From assembly GCA_918026815.1 (NCBI GenBank), contig CAKJVC010000150.1:1426001-1490000 (forward strand): 64,000 nucleotides of DNA, written 5' to 3'. Origin of the DNA: Chalara sp. BL73. Lineage: Eukaryota > Ascomycota > Leotiomycetes > Helotiales. The translations under genes were made by a program, and so were the position numbers. How positions within the stretch are numbered: the first letter of the stretch is position 1; every line of letters begins with the position of its first letter. The notes beneath the pieces were generated by a model. It was not told the DNA's origin. It saw only the letters and a program-made list of their open reading frames with translations, and ran no database searches. Positions 45,804 through 58,813 of the stretch are shown one piece after another.

Positions 45804-47969
45804 AGTTGGAATATATTCACCAAAAGATTGAAAAAATATATTTATGTTAATTCTGATGGCAGTCTCTGCAGAAAAGAATACAAGGAATAATGCGTACTAT
45901 GCCGTGATGTATAGCAGCTTGCTATCCGGCTAGAGCCCGGCGGGAAATCCACGCTATCACAGGATATGACTTGATGATCTCTTCATTTAATCGTCTTCAG
46001 CAGAGAGTGGAGTGCCATCTATTTTTCATAACATGCATCTGATATCTAAGGAAGCAACAGTGGTATGCAGTTGCTATGGATGGATTCGCAATAAGCAGCT
46101 TGGTTCTGCAAAAATGATTTGCTTACTACGTGGCACTGTGCAATATTAATATATGCAACAGAAAAGTGCTTGCTTAACGCCAGTAAGTAGTTTCAGACAA
46201 GGCTTTGAACATATTGCGACATCTGACAGCTTCTTGTTGGCCACCCATTTTCCCACTGGGTCCTCCACCCCTTTCGTCAGCCTCACTTTTGACCCACTTC
46301 AAATCAATTCGTCCACACCGATACAACCGCGGTCTGCAGTCTGCCCATTCTAGATGGCACAGAAGTCATTCTAGAATCGCAATGCGACGCCATCGTATGT
46401 CGAGCAAAGCCTGTGCATCGTCTCTATCGCTTATTTGAGCAAGTATATAATATCATCCCTTGGCTTCAACACTTACCTTGAGCCATTCTAGCCTACCTGA
46501 AGCGCAACAAATTTTGGCTGATGTTCATTTCTACGATTGCTTTACCCACTGACCGAAGATCAGAGAAAGGCTAGACAGTTACATTGCACAAATATGCATC
46601 AACGACATTGCAAGCACTTCGACAAGCTCATGCAAGACTGGAGTGGGTGCCACACTGGGGCTCCAATGCACCAATCTTTAAATCCCACGTCGATGTGGAT
46701 TGTACTCTGAGGCGGGGTCCTGTAGAGGAGACCTGATCCCCGAACCAATGACCAGGCTGTTGGAACCCTTTTGCCTCTGTAGTGGTGTTCCAATACTTCA
46801 GATAAACGATCTGGACCTGGTAAAGCCGAGAAAAAGACTTACAGATGCTCAGAGAGCCTCTGGGCGGTGAAATGCTTTGCGTTTAAATATATGCAATTTG
46901 AATATCGAGCAGGATCTAGGGGCAAAATTTAGCTCCCTTTGGCTGGCGCTTGACAGACGCGGGCGTCAATAAATGCGGCTTACCCTCCTCGTGATTAATG
47001 CTCAATATAGTGGTAATGTGGGCGAAGAATATCCCCAGACCTTATTGCTCGGGAGACAAACCTCTGCAGATCAACTTATTCTGAAGATAGAACCTTTTTG
47101 GAGATCAATTCGTAGGAACAAAATGCTTAGTTGTATATTAATAAGTGCGTAAAAAGCGGAAGTGCACGGCGATTTGTTCGCGAACCCGGAAGCTCAAGCT
47201 CTCGGAACGTATTTGTATGCAAATAACATTGGTGCACTCTGACACAAGTTGCCGAAATCTCTTCCGTTTCAATGACTGCGGTACCAAGTTCGGCGATTTT
47301 GGTGGGCCGGTTATTCAAGGATATGGAAGGCTTATGATCCGTGATCGGCTAAATGTTGGCGCAGGTTGTACTCGACAGGACTGCCTGGGGTCGTAGTGCG
47401 GGGGCGGTGTATCATTAGCAGTGATAATTGCCAAGCCTCATGTACATTCAGGTGGTCATAGATATCGTCATCACACGGATCTCCGCAATCTATTCTCTGT
47501 TGGAGCCACTCTCGGAAATACCCCAGGCCTCTATGTGGTATCCGTGTTGGTGATATTTCAGATCTGAAGAAAGTTCATCCAATCGAACCATCAGTTGCTA
47601 AAAATTTTAAGCATCACTGTAAAAACGCATTTTCCGAAGCTCCCAGCGCAAGGCAGGTCATTTGGCGTATTTTCCATTGAGGTTCGATGATTGGTGCCAG
47701 AAAACATAAACATGGAGAGTGGTGTGGTCATCATGCTCCAAATATCTGGGGCATGTTCCAAAGCAAGTGGACTTTAGAGTTCAGAGCGCACACGTGACCA
47801 GCTGCCCAGTTCGTGGGTTAGTGGTGCTTGGCATGTCCGAATCCCCGCCCCAATAGTGACGCTTGCTTCAACCTCTCTATTCTAAATGTCATCGTACCAA
47901 GACTGGTTCATCTCGGCGTCAGATCTAAATCGTAACTACGTTAATGCCAAAGAACTCTAAATACCAGCT
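45804..47969. other. Intergenic, no gene recognised
   Basis: Short frames of 60-83 codons with no domain. The promoter regions of the two divergent flanking genes (minus at 45803, plus at 47970) must lie here. No clear elements were seen. Confidence 0.4.
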
Positions 47970-49256
47970 ATGGCGGATCGTATGAACATTAGTGCCTCGT
48001 TGGTCACAGCCACCATTCGGTCGTCGAAATCGCTCTCTGCGACGGTTGAGCGATACGGCAATGATGACAAGATGTTGCGTAGGCTACAGCGTGAGGTCGA
48101 AGACTTAGTAAATATTTTGGGCTCGTTGAAGACAACCGTTGGCTTTAAAGCCACGATCACGATGCCTCTTCAAAAGCTGATTGAGCGATGCAACCAGGTG
48201 TTTCAGAGTCTCGAAGCCGTTATGACAGACTTTAGCAAGAAATCAAATCCTAATCTTGTAGACTGGGCAAAGATGGAATTCATGGCTAGTGATATCAATG
48301 GGTTTACAGACACTCTCGCTGGTTATAAGTCAACGATTATTATTGGCGTCGGCACTATGACGATGTTAGTTTCGCACTTCCTTTGTCCTAGTGTTTATTA
48401 ACCATCAATTAGGCAAGAATCTAGTTATAATCATGACGCCATCGAGTATAACAAAGAGATGATTAAAAACACAACCCGCAATTTAAATATTCAGCTTGAA
48501 CGCATCCAAGATGAATTTGCACGGATAAAGGATAGCACAGCTCAAGTTGACACGAGAGTATATCTTCAAGACGAAAAGGACTTCGCTATATTGTGTCTTC
48601 AAGTCTGTGAAGACGCTAGGTCTACGTATTTATTAGGCGCAATCCCAACACTTGCCGATACCATGAAGAATCGATTCGAGGCTCAATTCCGGACCCACCA
48701 AGAACAACGCCGTAATGGAGGCAAGATCATCGAAAATATCGAGCACTTACAAGAACGATTTGGTTTATTGATATTAAACAAAGGGCCTGATTATGATCGC
48801 GAGAAATTGCGCTTACAAGAAGAAATTGGTATGGTAAAACAGTTGTTGGACATCGGTGAACAGGCTTCCAAACCAGTGTCATATCCAAAAATTCACACTG
48901 TTGGGGAGGTGAGAGGCGGTAACGATAATGACCAGGTAGTGTTCACAACGTCTGCCGACTTCTTTGACGTGAAGGGGTTATCAGCCAAGGATAGGTCGAT
49001 GCAGTTGGTTACCTCGACGTCGGAAGCGACAGTTCAGAAAGTGGTTACGGATCGTTATAGCAGCCGGTTTGCTACACGAGGTGGGACCTCTAACGATGCC
49101 CAAGCTGATGTTTCCTCTCTTGAACCAAGGGATAGCAACATCCAGCCTTCAGATCAGACAAGAAAGAGCAGGCGGTCAGCGGACTCGAAGAGCGACGGGA
49201 AGCCATCTTCTAATGAGAATAGAAAAAGGACGGGTGACAATGAAAATATCAGATAA
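47970..49256 (+). CDS. PigL_N-like fungal protein (two exons)
   Basis: 412 residues. The N terminus (MADRMNISASLVTATIRSSK, LRRLQREVEDLVNILGSLK, WAKMEFMASDINGFTDTLAG, YKSTIIIGVGTMTM) fits the fungal N-terminal domain also found in the azaphilone-cluster protein PigL and in front of ankyrin or NLR modules. A 48-nt intron (48365-48412, GTTAGT...AATTAG) restores the frame to MQESSYNHDAIEYNKEMIK. The rest is helical (RNLNIQLERIQDEFARI) and ends in a charged, disordered tail (SRRSADSKSDGKPSSNENRK). No ankyrin, NACHT or other effector follows. Role unknown; it could be a stand-alone adaptor or signalling domain. Confidence 0.82.
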
Positions 49257-50158
49257 GTGACCGGACCAATAGACCGAGTTATCATCCAATAGGTAATCTT
49301 TTGCGCTCTGTTGGGGCGGCGTAATATATGGTGCGCCTTATGACCAAAGAGCATCAAGAGGTAAGCGCTCTATTATTTTACCGTCCTCCAGGCCTATGAC
49401 TGATGAGAAATCATCTGTAGTACACTGCAATAGCTTTGATTTTGGATACTTTTAATGCTCGCCGGGAGCTTCAGCTAAATGGCGAAACATGATATCTAGG
49501 TTTGAGACGGGCAGCGAAGTTTGATAAAAGCGGTAAAGCACGAAACACTTGGGCATCATAAAAATATAAATATGAGCCACCGCTTATCCACCTTTCGCTT
49601 TTTGTTTCTGTGCAAAATAATACTTCAGCGCGTGCGGATTGCTACCTCAGTCCTACCGGAGAATCTCTCAAAAATCCCTGCCCTTGCCTTGTTCTCCTTT
49701 TCGTATGCTGCCAAGCGATGCTCATCTAGCTTTCGCCGCCGGCTATACTTATCTGTGCATATACTCTTCTGCTTTTCATCATCTAAATGTCACTTGTCTC
49801 ATCATCGTTATATTCAACATCGCTATCGCTCATATCGCTATCATCATGTAGAAGAGAGAGATCCGTATCTGTGCCAAGATGAGGCCAAGCAGGTATCGGA
49901 CCAACTGCCTTAAGCTGGGACCTACCGTGGCCGGAACAATTAACTTATCGGACGGTTAGCTGAAATGGCGTCTGGTGGCTGAAGCTGGCCAAGAAGAATG
50001 TGTGCTGCTTTGCTGGCCTGATCGTAAAGTCTTTGATTGTGCCTATATAGCCTATGCGCTGCATCAAAAATGGACTGCTGTTGCCTCTTCTCGATAACGA
50101 GCTCGAAGCTTATGAGGCCCCTCCCCACCCCCACTCCCCCGAAAATAAACCTTCACGC
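49257..50158. other. Intergenic between convergent genes
   Basis: Lies between the 3' ends of the plus gene at 49256 and the minus gene at 50159. The open frame 49521-49913 has no domain. Confidence 0.4.
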
Positions 50159-51600
50159 CTATTTAACTGCCCCAGCACCTACTAGAATAGCCACAATCGC
50201 TTCATGCCGGCTTTTTGCAGCGGCTTGCAGTGCCGTCCGGCCACTATTTGTAGCAGCAGCAGCATTAGCATCGGCACCAGCAGCTAAAAGATTCTCTACA
50301 ATCGCTTCATGACCACTTTCTGCAGCGGCTTGCAGTGCTGTTCGGCCATAATATGTAGCAGCAGCATTAACATCGGCACCAGCAGCTAAAAGTTTCTCAA
50401 AAATCGCTTCATGACCACTTCCTGCAGCGGCTTGTAGTGCTGTTCGGCCACCATATGTAGCAGCAGCAGCATTAACATTAACACCAGCAGCTAAAAGCTT
50501 CCCTACAATCGCATCACAACCCCCCTTTATAGCTGCTTGTAGCTCCGAGCTTGTTGGTTTATAGCTAGCAGAGAGTAATAAATCCACTACTGCTTCGTGA
50601 CCTCGCTTTGCAGTTGCTCTTAGTGCTGTATACTTCTGGATTCCAAGAGAAATAGATGATGGCTTTGGTCTGCCAACACTACCAGCGCCTGCGGCTAGTA
50701 GTATCGCCACAACTGCACTATGGCCGTTCGTAGCGGCCCGGTATAATGCAGTCATTTTGTTACTGTCTAGTGTATCTACGTCTGCAGTAATCTCCACTAG
50801 TTTGTTCACTAGGAGGCGTACGATATTTTCATTGCCGGAACTGGAGATATCATGTAGCATCGTACTACCCTTCTTGGTTCTTTCTGTGATGCTAGCACCA
50901 GCACTGTGTCGTAAAAGAATCTGCAAAATGGCTTCATTCCCGGTCTTAGCAGCATAGTAAAGGGCCGTCATATCGTGGTTGTCCCTAGCATCGACATCAA
51001 TGCCCGCACCCAATAGCACTTGTGCCATCTCTAAATTTCCGTTTAGCGTAGCGATATGTAATGATGTCTGTCCCGTATCATTTCTCTCTGCAACATCTGC
51101 TCCATTCTGTAGCAATAAGATCACCATTGAAGTGTTGCCACTCTGTACAGCTTTCATAAAGTTCAGGCGTTCCGTTGAAGCCTTCTGTTCCCTCAGGCAC
51201 TTCTCATAGACCGCCTGAACCTCAGTCTGTACATTCTGTTGTTCTGTGATGTCCTCTTGCTTATGCGCGTTGTGTATATGCTTCAAAAGGTTGTCCCGTC
51301 GCGAAGCGCCTTTGAAAAGGCACCCCGGCCATTTACAATAAAATTTTGTATCCACCCGTCCGCCGTGTTTGACCTTGTGTCGATCAAGGTCGTTTCTTAG
51401 AGCAAATCCCACTGAGCAGTGACCACAACGGTATGGTTTCGTGTGGGTTTTACGATGGCGACTGAAAAAAGCGGTAAGCCTAGCGAAGCTCAAAATGGAC
51501 TGAGGCAATACTTATACTGTCCGCGTACAGCAAACGATTTAGGGCACGATTCGCATCTGATTAACCCTTTGATTCGATGGTCTCTCTGTGGACTTAACAT
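50159..51600 (-). CDS. Three C2H2 zinc fingers plus ankyrin-repeat protein (two exons)
   Basis: 463 residues. The start is MLSPQRDHRIKG at 51600, since an in-frame TAG lies just upstream. Exon 1 is 89 nt. A 50-nt intron (51462-51511, GTATTG...TTTCAG) splits finger 1, and splicing rebuilds CESCPKSFAVRGQYN-RHRKTH (C16, C19, H32, H36). Finger 2 is CGHCSVGFALRNDLDRHKVKH (42-62) with YRC before it. Finger 3 has C72, C77, H91 and H96. From about 130 to the end are roughly nine ankyrin repeats, the last three or four almost identical (GHEAIxxxLLAAGADxNAAA). Probable nuclear or cytosolic DNA- or protein-binding factor; target unknown. Confidence 0.87.
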
Positions 51601-52047
51601 GATGTCTGTTGGATTAAAATTTGTATCAAAAGGTGTGCGGAAGTGGAAATTCTAGTTCGGATGATGGTTGACTGTGAGCGAAGTAATTAGTAGACTGATT
51701 CAAGGCCAATGTTTTGAAAGAGCAGATATTATCGCTGCCTACTTCTACAGTAGATTTGTGCGAGATCCTTGCACAAGGCGTGTGCAGTATGATGCGTATA
51801 CAGCAAGGTTGTCGTGTTGTGTGTAAGCCCCTACGCTAGGCTGATGCATGGGACTCCAGCTGTGATGTTAAAGAACCGACCCTCCCCTCAACTTTTCTCC
51901 CAAATTCGTGGACTTGACCAGCCTCGCCAGTACCTGAAATCCACGCAACTTTGGTGATTGGCCGCCCGCTTTCGCCCTCTTCCAAATTTATTGGTCACCT
52001 CATTTCTCACCACTACTTATTATTGGTCGCCCTCTGTTCAGGACACT

Positions 52048-53057
52048 ATGGCGACAGACAGCAATTATTACACCGAGTAAGATTTTTTTTTTAACGCTAA
52101 TGCGAGTATGCCTCCAGCTTCGCCATCAATCATTGCAAAGAAAATCAAATCAACTCAGCCTCAAGCCCCTCTTTGAGCCTTTGGGAACTTGCAGATCCAA
52201 GCTCTAATCTCATCAACACCAATGGAAGTCATCGTGATACCAACTCTTTCGTCACATCTTCCTTCCCCAATCAGCTGCTTCCAGGGATTTCGGGTACGAC
52301 CGCAACTTCAGATCAGCATATCCCAATCTGGTCACTGAACTCGTTTCCAAGCAATTATGGATCTCAGCAACAAGCGGTGAGCACTTCCTATGATGGATGG
52401 AATAATGGATGGAATTCCGAACCCTCTATCACGCCTTCTACTTGGGGTCCTGCTTCTCAGGAGTTTGCTCAAAACTCGACTTCTGTGGCACTAGATTTCG
52501 CACAAAGCTTTATCCCCGCTTTGAGCTCGGTCGGCTATTCTCCCGTCCATTCTAATGCCATCACAAACGGTCAGCCTGATTCAACCCTTCAGTTTCCTGA
52601 CTTTGATTTCTATAATGACTTCGGCGTTGGGCCTAATGGCTTCGTCAACTTCGATTCATTTCCCCAGCAGGATGATTTAACAGCTACCGATCCTCAAGCG
52701 GCCATGACAAGCTTCAACAATCAGCTGCCTTTTCCCGCCACTACCAGCATCCCCGCCGCTCCAGCATTGCCTGCTCATGCTACCAGCATATCCATTGCTC
52801 CTACGGGGCGTCGCCCTATAGCCAGAGGGGTGACATCTCGTCATTCTAACGTCAACACCAACTCACATACCTGTGACTACTCTGGGTGCGGAGAAATAAT
52901 CACTCGCCGAGGTGATTTCATTCGCCACAGACAGAAGCATAGTGCTCCTCAGTACCCGTGTACTGTTCATGGGTGCAGCCGTCGTGGTCCCAGGGCATTT
53001 TACCGCGCAGACAAGCTTCGCGACCACCAGCGGAAGAAACACAGGATGGCCATTTGA
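52048..53057 (+). CDS. C2H2 zinc-finger protein with Ser/Gln/Asn-rich N terminus
   Basis: Probably 322 residues. The long frame has no ATG at its upstream end. ATG at 52048 (MATDSNYYT) followed by a short 41-nt intron (52077-52117, GTAAGA, GCTAAT branch, CCAG) joins in frame to FAINHCKENQINSAS. The N-terminal 250 residues are low-complexity and rich in S, N, P, Q and F, like activation regions. The C terminus has two fingers: CDYSGCGEIITRRGDFIRH..KH and CTVHGCSRRG..FYRADKLRDHQRKKH. A likely transcription regulator in the nucleus. The fingers are clear; the start exon is an inference. Confidence 0.82.
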
Positions 53058-53549
53058 GGGGCGAAAGAAATCAGTGGGGACACGGAGTTGAACTTGAAGG
53101 GTAGGCTGCTCAAGTTGGCGAGATTTCAAGTTAGGAAGTAATTTAGGCTGGAAAGGAAGATAGTTGGTTGAGAGTCGAATGGGGGTATAAGTTATGGTTG
53201 TTTTGCTTTGCAATTTTTCCTTGGGCCTTCTCTATTTTACCTATTTGCTTTTGAAGAACACGTAACGATGTGGAATGTGACCGCGATTACAGTTATTCCT
53301 TTACTTGGTAGCTAGTAAAATTACTGTCATTTTGTCTTTGTGCATGCAGCGGGGTAATCCCAACCAAAACCTCATTCTATCGTATTACCACCGCCTTCTA
53401 TTAAATTAAATATCAATCCCAATAAACATCGTACAGGTTTGAAAATTGTATCAATTGAAAGCCTGTATTTCTTTTTCAATATTTTGTATACTAACCTTTT
53501 ACTTTGCGCAAAGCTTTCACTCGTGACTCCACTGATTCTACAAGCTTGT
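53058..53549. other. 3' flank, no gene
   Basis: Probably the 3' UTR of the upstream gene, with AT-rich sequence following. Confidence 0.4.
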
Positions 53550-53800
53550 TGTCACGGCCCTGGCCCTATCTCGCTTAGAGCCCCTTGGGGCTCGGCCTTT
53601 TAGGGCTCGGCCCCTGACACCACAGGGCCTCGCTTACACTGGCCCCTAGCCAGTCTCCTGTATATAAGGCACTGCTTTCCTTCCCTTCTTCTGTCTGTAG
53701 CTTGTTCTCTTCGTTATAACAATTGATAGTCGTTCATACATTTGAGTCCTTCTCCCTGAGATCTACGGATCGAAATCCGTATTCATCTTGAGTTGTTACA
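53550..53800 (+). mobile_element. Solo LTR, family 2, copy 3
   Basis: 251 bp, TGTCACGGCCCTGGCCC to GAGTTGTTACA, with TATA-like GTATATAAGGC. It contains a local duplication of GGGGCTCGGCC. CTTGT occurs directly before it and again 4 bp after its end. Confidence 0.82.
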
Positions 53801-55486
53801 CGGGCTTGTTCTCCGCAAAAATTATAAATAACTTTCGCGGCTACTGGACCAAAAACTGCAGCACCACTAAAGCTTACCGTGAACTTGAATAATGAAATAT
53901 TGCAATGTTGCAATACTTGTTGGAATGCATGTACATGGCTTCACGCGATCCAAAGCTCAACGGTCCTTAACCACGACTTGCTCAACCACAATTCCCTTAA
54001 ATCACATTTAAAACATGAGGCGCGCCGAGTCTCCAGGCTGCCGGCCACGCAACAAAAATTAGATTGCATTTCTTCACATGGCAATATACCCTGATTCACT
54101 GACCACCCCTAATGAGCATTGGTAAGTTAAGACGGTAGTACGAACAAGAACAATGCATCCTCAAGACGTGCGTTCAGGACGTGCGGGATAATTATTATAT
54201 TAGTAAGAAACGACGAATCAACGATAGGTCAGCGTTTAGGGTCACCATGGTGATTAACCAACTGCTGGCACTCGTTGGATCGCTGGCCCATCAGGCCACG
54301 GGATTGTTCTAGGGTGGAAACCCCTCTAGGGGGTCCTTTCTGACCACGACCCCCCAGAACCCGGAAATCACACACAAAATACAGTGCAACACCTCTTTGT
54401 TAGGCCTCCGACCTCGCTAAAAAGACGGGCAAACAAATTGGTAGTGCGTATTAGGAATGTGGGCATCACTCGCTTAAGGCAATGACGACTCGCCCGATAG
54501 AAAGCCCTCATCATCTGGGTGCATTGGCCACCCAGAAGCCCCCACCATCTAAGTGGCCATGTACCATCTACGAAGCATATGACACTCGCCTTTAATTGGG
54601 GGATGTGGAGCGGGATTACCAAGGTGTGTAACCCTAAGGACCAAGAGGTGGACGACCCGCCGCCCCATTGGTGATCATCCCAGTGGATGCCATTGCGATT
54701 CTGATGGCCGAGCATGAGCGTTTCTCTCCTGTAAAAGCGCGTTGATCTTCCTCAACTTTACCGGCGATGCCGCTGTAGATAATCCATTACGAAGAGCCGC
54801 TTCGACTTGGCGTTTGAAGCGAGAGTCCATTACCATAGTTTTTTTTTGGTGGTTCCTCGTCGCTGCTTTTCACGCCTGGCTGCTTGGTGTTGTCTGCCCA
54901 ACCCCCACGAGGATTTTCTAGGCCGAGTCGGAGCCATGGGAGATTCTTCCCACACGACATATCATTGCTGCATTTCTCGTTTCCCATGGAGCTATAGATT
55001 TTTCTTGGCTCAATTGTATTGCCGTTACGTGTCTGGCAGGGCACTCTTGCTGTCTATTGGATGCCTTATTTATAATGACCGCTGCCATAATTGTGGGGTC
55101 GTTTATCGTCGTTTCCGGATGTATAACCTCCACGTAAAAGCAACTGTATAGTACACCAATACAAATATTTCTCTATTTTTTCTAATCATGATCGGCTGAA
55201 AAGTAACAGAATATGGGCGAAGAGACCTCTCAATATTTAAACACATTCGCTTTAGTATCCACGCATTAAACAACGTTTGGCATAGGTCCTTCAAACACAG
55301 AAGATTCGATTAATATATTAACACATTGGAGAGTAGGGAGTGTAACATAGTCCTGTGACTGTTGGTGCGAACGGCCAAACGTTAGAGGGCACAATGAACC
55401 TGATGTCCTGGGTATAGCATCGACATACCATTAGGTCTTGTTCGGCTGCTTAGTGCCCATAAAGATAGATCTGAAGGGCTAGAACC
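53801..55486. other. No gene assigned; unassigned minus-strand frames
   Basis: 54368-54715 (minus, 115 codons) and 54787-55044 (minus, 85 codons, MPCQTRNGNTIEPRKIYSSM) are open but unrecognised and in different frames. They may be parts of one decayed gene. Confidence 0.35.
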
Positions 55487-57338
55487 TCATGTCAGTTTGT
55501 TGAAAATAACAGGCTCATTGTGGTCGTGAGGAAAAAGGTGTGATCGCTGCCCCTCCGGCAATAACTCTTCCTTGTCGCCGAACCATTCAGATGCAAGGGA
55601 GACATCGTAGGCACAGAAAATTTTAGCCGCTGCAAACCGAATCTCGGCCCATGCAACGCTATCGAAATAATGAGCTCTAATTGCCCTCGGTTGTGGGGGT
55701 CCTTCAAGCACTTACTGCATGCCAATACACATTCTCTGTCCTGAGCCAAAAGGCCAAAAATGTCTTGTCATTGCTTGCGATCGTGTGGAATCACTTGATA
55801 TTTCCCAGCGCTCGGGATTCCAGTCCTCGGGTTCAGTAAAAACCCCGGGATAGCGATGAACGGAGTATATCTGCGCCGAAGCCTTCATCTAGAGGAAATT
55901 AGCTAGCCATTGTTGAGCCCAGAGTTCAGACTTGCCCCAGGCTTGATCTTATGGCCCATCACATAAACTTCTTGACCAGGTTTTACTATTCTGTCTAACG
56001 AAAACGGCACGGGTGGGTGACGACGTAATGTCTCTTTCAGCACTGCGTTAAGATATGGTAGCTTGACAATATCTGTGAGCTGAATCTCTGTCTCCGGAAG
56101 GATTCCAGCACTATGTAGTTCTTCACGAAGCTTGAGCTGCCGATGTCGGTTATCATAAAGTGACATTTCCCAAACCAACCAAGAGAGACCGTCCGCAGCG
56201 GTTAGGCATCCTGGATCAAAATTAGTAAAACAAAGTTAACTATAGCTTCTGGGACAAGATACCTGCAAAGAAATGGTCAAGGGAGTCGCTGGCTATATAT
56301 GTCTCCGTCGGAATTACAGGAGTAGGACCCTTCTTGCGGAACTCTGCCATAAGCAAATCGATGTGTGATGGCGAGCTCGTCTTTTCCAGATCTGGCTGTG
56401 CCATTTTCTTTTTATACGTTTCCAAGGAATACCGATGCATTCCTGTAGTGACATTGGCGAGTCCTCGTAGTGGCGGTGGTAGTAATTTGGACGTCGTCAG
56501 GGCTTTAATAAACTCTGTCATTATTACAATAACTTAGCTCGCCTTCATGTCAAAGGAGTTGGGTAACAATCGCGTCATGACCTACTTGGAAACCATTGCA
56601 TCAATAAAACCGGAATAGATGTTCCTTGCTTTTCTATTGGCGTCAGGATAAACTGCATGGTTTCACGATCTTCCTGACTTTCGAGTGTGTTGAGCGCATG
56701 CTCTGTTCCGTAGACGACGCAGGACGTAAGATCCGTTGCAAACCACCGAAAGAGCTCGAAAATGTTTACAGAGCCCTTATTCTGCGAACTTTCATGGTCG
56801 ATCTGGCTTTCTAGTTTTTTGATTAGCGAGCGGAATATGTTTTGCGAGACAGGTGAGGTAATGGCCGGTGCCGTGTAGGCAGGGGCAACGACTTTGCGTC
56901 GGGCTTGGTGAAGAGCTGCATCTTGGGTAGAAACGAGATTGGTTTCTCCCCACTGTTCTAGCAAAATTGAATAATCTCTGTCGAGCTTGTTTTTTGCGAA
57001 GATATCCCTTATTGCGTCAGCCGCGCGGAATGAGATCTCGGTGGGAGTTATCATAACAATGTCCCCATAGCGTTTATGACAGTGTTCGATGAATTCCTCC
57101 CGGGTTGCTACATTCTTGTAAGTGACGTAAAGTGATGTTACGCGGGGTTAGCAACCGAAATACCTTTAAACTCGTGCCACCTAAGGTACCATACCGTCAG
57201 TTTACACAAAAATGGTCCAGGGATGGGCGCTAAGAAGGCTTGTGCACATGATGCGATTACCCATGTCACAAGCAGCGCAGTTGCGAACACAACTGCGTCC
57301 TGCTTGTTCCATTCAGAGAAGCCCATAGCAAGCATCAT
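55487..57338 (-). CDS. Cytochrome P450 monooxygenase (six exons)
   Basis: 522 residues after removing introns 57108-57163, 56515-56585, 56211-56262, 55889-55935 and 55659-55715. All phases agree. The N-terminal anchor VVFATALLVTWVIASCAQAF is followed by PIPGPFLCKLTVWYLRWHEF, so it is an ER-bound microsomal P450. The I-helix region is HFFAGCLTAADGLSWLVWEM, the K-helix ETLRR (ExxR), the meander WNPERW and the haem loop FWPFGSGQRMCIGM, with Cys as haem ligand. Intron 4 appears to be GC-AG (GCAAGT...CTCTAG), restoring KPGMKASAQIYSVHRYPG. It would use O2 and electrons from a P450 reductase. The substrate is unknown; no biosynthetic cluster partners lie next to it. Confidence 0.92.
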
Positions 57339-57419
57339 CTTTCGAAGTTGTATATCGCTACCGCGTCAAGCCGATGAAAAGCTTTGACGCAATGCAAAGG
57401 AGAGAATGAACAATGGCGC

Positions 57420-57427
57420 TTTATATA
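57420..57427 (-). promoter_or_regulatory. TATA box of the P450 gene
   Basis: TATATAAA on the minus strand, about 82 bp upstream of the P450 ATG at 57338. Position and match fit a core promoter; this is not proof. Confidence 0.5.
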
Positions 57428-58577
57428 CATATTTTAAAGTCGCAGGGATAAATCAAATGTTAGTAATAATAAAGCTACCGACAGGCTGAAATATTTGATA
57501 GAGCTATGTTGTAAAGCTAATTCAATCACATTGAACACTCGGAGCCGAGTCCGCATGCCGAGGGGACCGATGCCCGGATCTGAAAACGGGTGTAGAACAC
57601 AGCCCCAACAAATATCAACACGTTTAACCGATTTAGGTGACATTTACAGGGATAGGGATATTTTCAACCGACCCGCTGAATACGTTAATATTTCCGCACT
57701 TCTTATGTGTATATGCCATAGGGGTTAGAAAGTACTCCCGCGTATAATCAGTGGATCCCCTTTGATTACCGTGTTTCCTTGCAGTCTAAAAATTTGTGAT
57801 AATGCCATTAGTCGGTGAGAAAACAATTGTCTGTTCGGGAGATTATTCCGCAGCTTCCGCCGAGGCTCTGCCTCCTCCTCTTTAGAGTAAAGTGCACAGG
57901 TAAAGTGCACAGGCATCAACCGCTATCGCAACTCAAAGCGAGACTGACTGCAGGTGCCATTCCGTCGTGTCATGAGTAATAGTAACTAATTTTACATTTT
58001 ATTTCCTGGCCTGGCGGTATACTACATAAGTTACACAGGCATGTCACGTTCGATATTCCGTAATACCACATCCCTTCGATGGAAACAATAAGACCACCAT
58101 CCCTTAGGCCAATAGTTCGTTCTCCCGAAGTCCCCCCTAGTCATATCGCAGAACAAACGTCTCGTCGCCATGAGAGAAATCTGGATATACACAACCTTAG
58201 CCATGCTTTCACTATGCTTAAGACTGTGGCGTGAGGCTTTTGTCCCATGGAAAGAGCCCTGGTTTGAATCGTAAAATCCACTAGCGCAACAGCAAGAGGC
58301 TTCTTAATTTCAAAGGGAGAACAAGGATTTATATCTAGGTCTATATTTGGCGAGGCCAGAACCTACTAACGCCTTTGAAACAGTGTCAATTATCCAAGGA
58401 ACCCTTTCGCCGACTGGACACGAGTAGTCGACTGTTTGACACAAACCCCTCCAACATGAAAGCCATATTGCGCAAGGCCATTACAGAGGCATACCTTGGG
58501 ACTTATTTAAAGCACCATGCAGCTACTCAGTACTACAGTATGCACTATCAGCCAAGTTTACTAACATGTCTAGCTTA
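57428..58577. other. Intergenic, no gene recognised
   Basis: Upstream region of the P450 gene plus spacer. Small frames only. Confidence 0.4.
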
Positions 58578-58786
58578 TGTCACGATCCCAGTACAGGCGC
58601 CAGTGATAGCTGTTTGTAAGGTATCTTAATACGAAGATTCTAAACTAGAGAGAAAAGGTGTAACTACTGCTGGAACTGCCATCATATAACCATGGCCAGT
58701 TCCAGGGTCTTAGCTAGGCGAACCAATGAGCGTTCGCGGCTGTGGCGCGACATGGACAAGCGCACGTGATCTCTAGGACCGTGACA
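58578..58786 (+). mobile_element. Solo LTR, family 3
   Basis: 209 bp, TGTCACGATCCCAGTACAGG to GGACCGTGACA, with perfect GCTTA/GCTTA duplications. It sits 27 bp beyond the stop codon of the HET-NB-ARC-TPR gene, so it lies in the 3' UTR or terminator zone. Confidence 0.92.
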
Positions 58787-58813
58787 GCTTATCCGCTCCA
58801 TGAAGCTTTGTGT

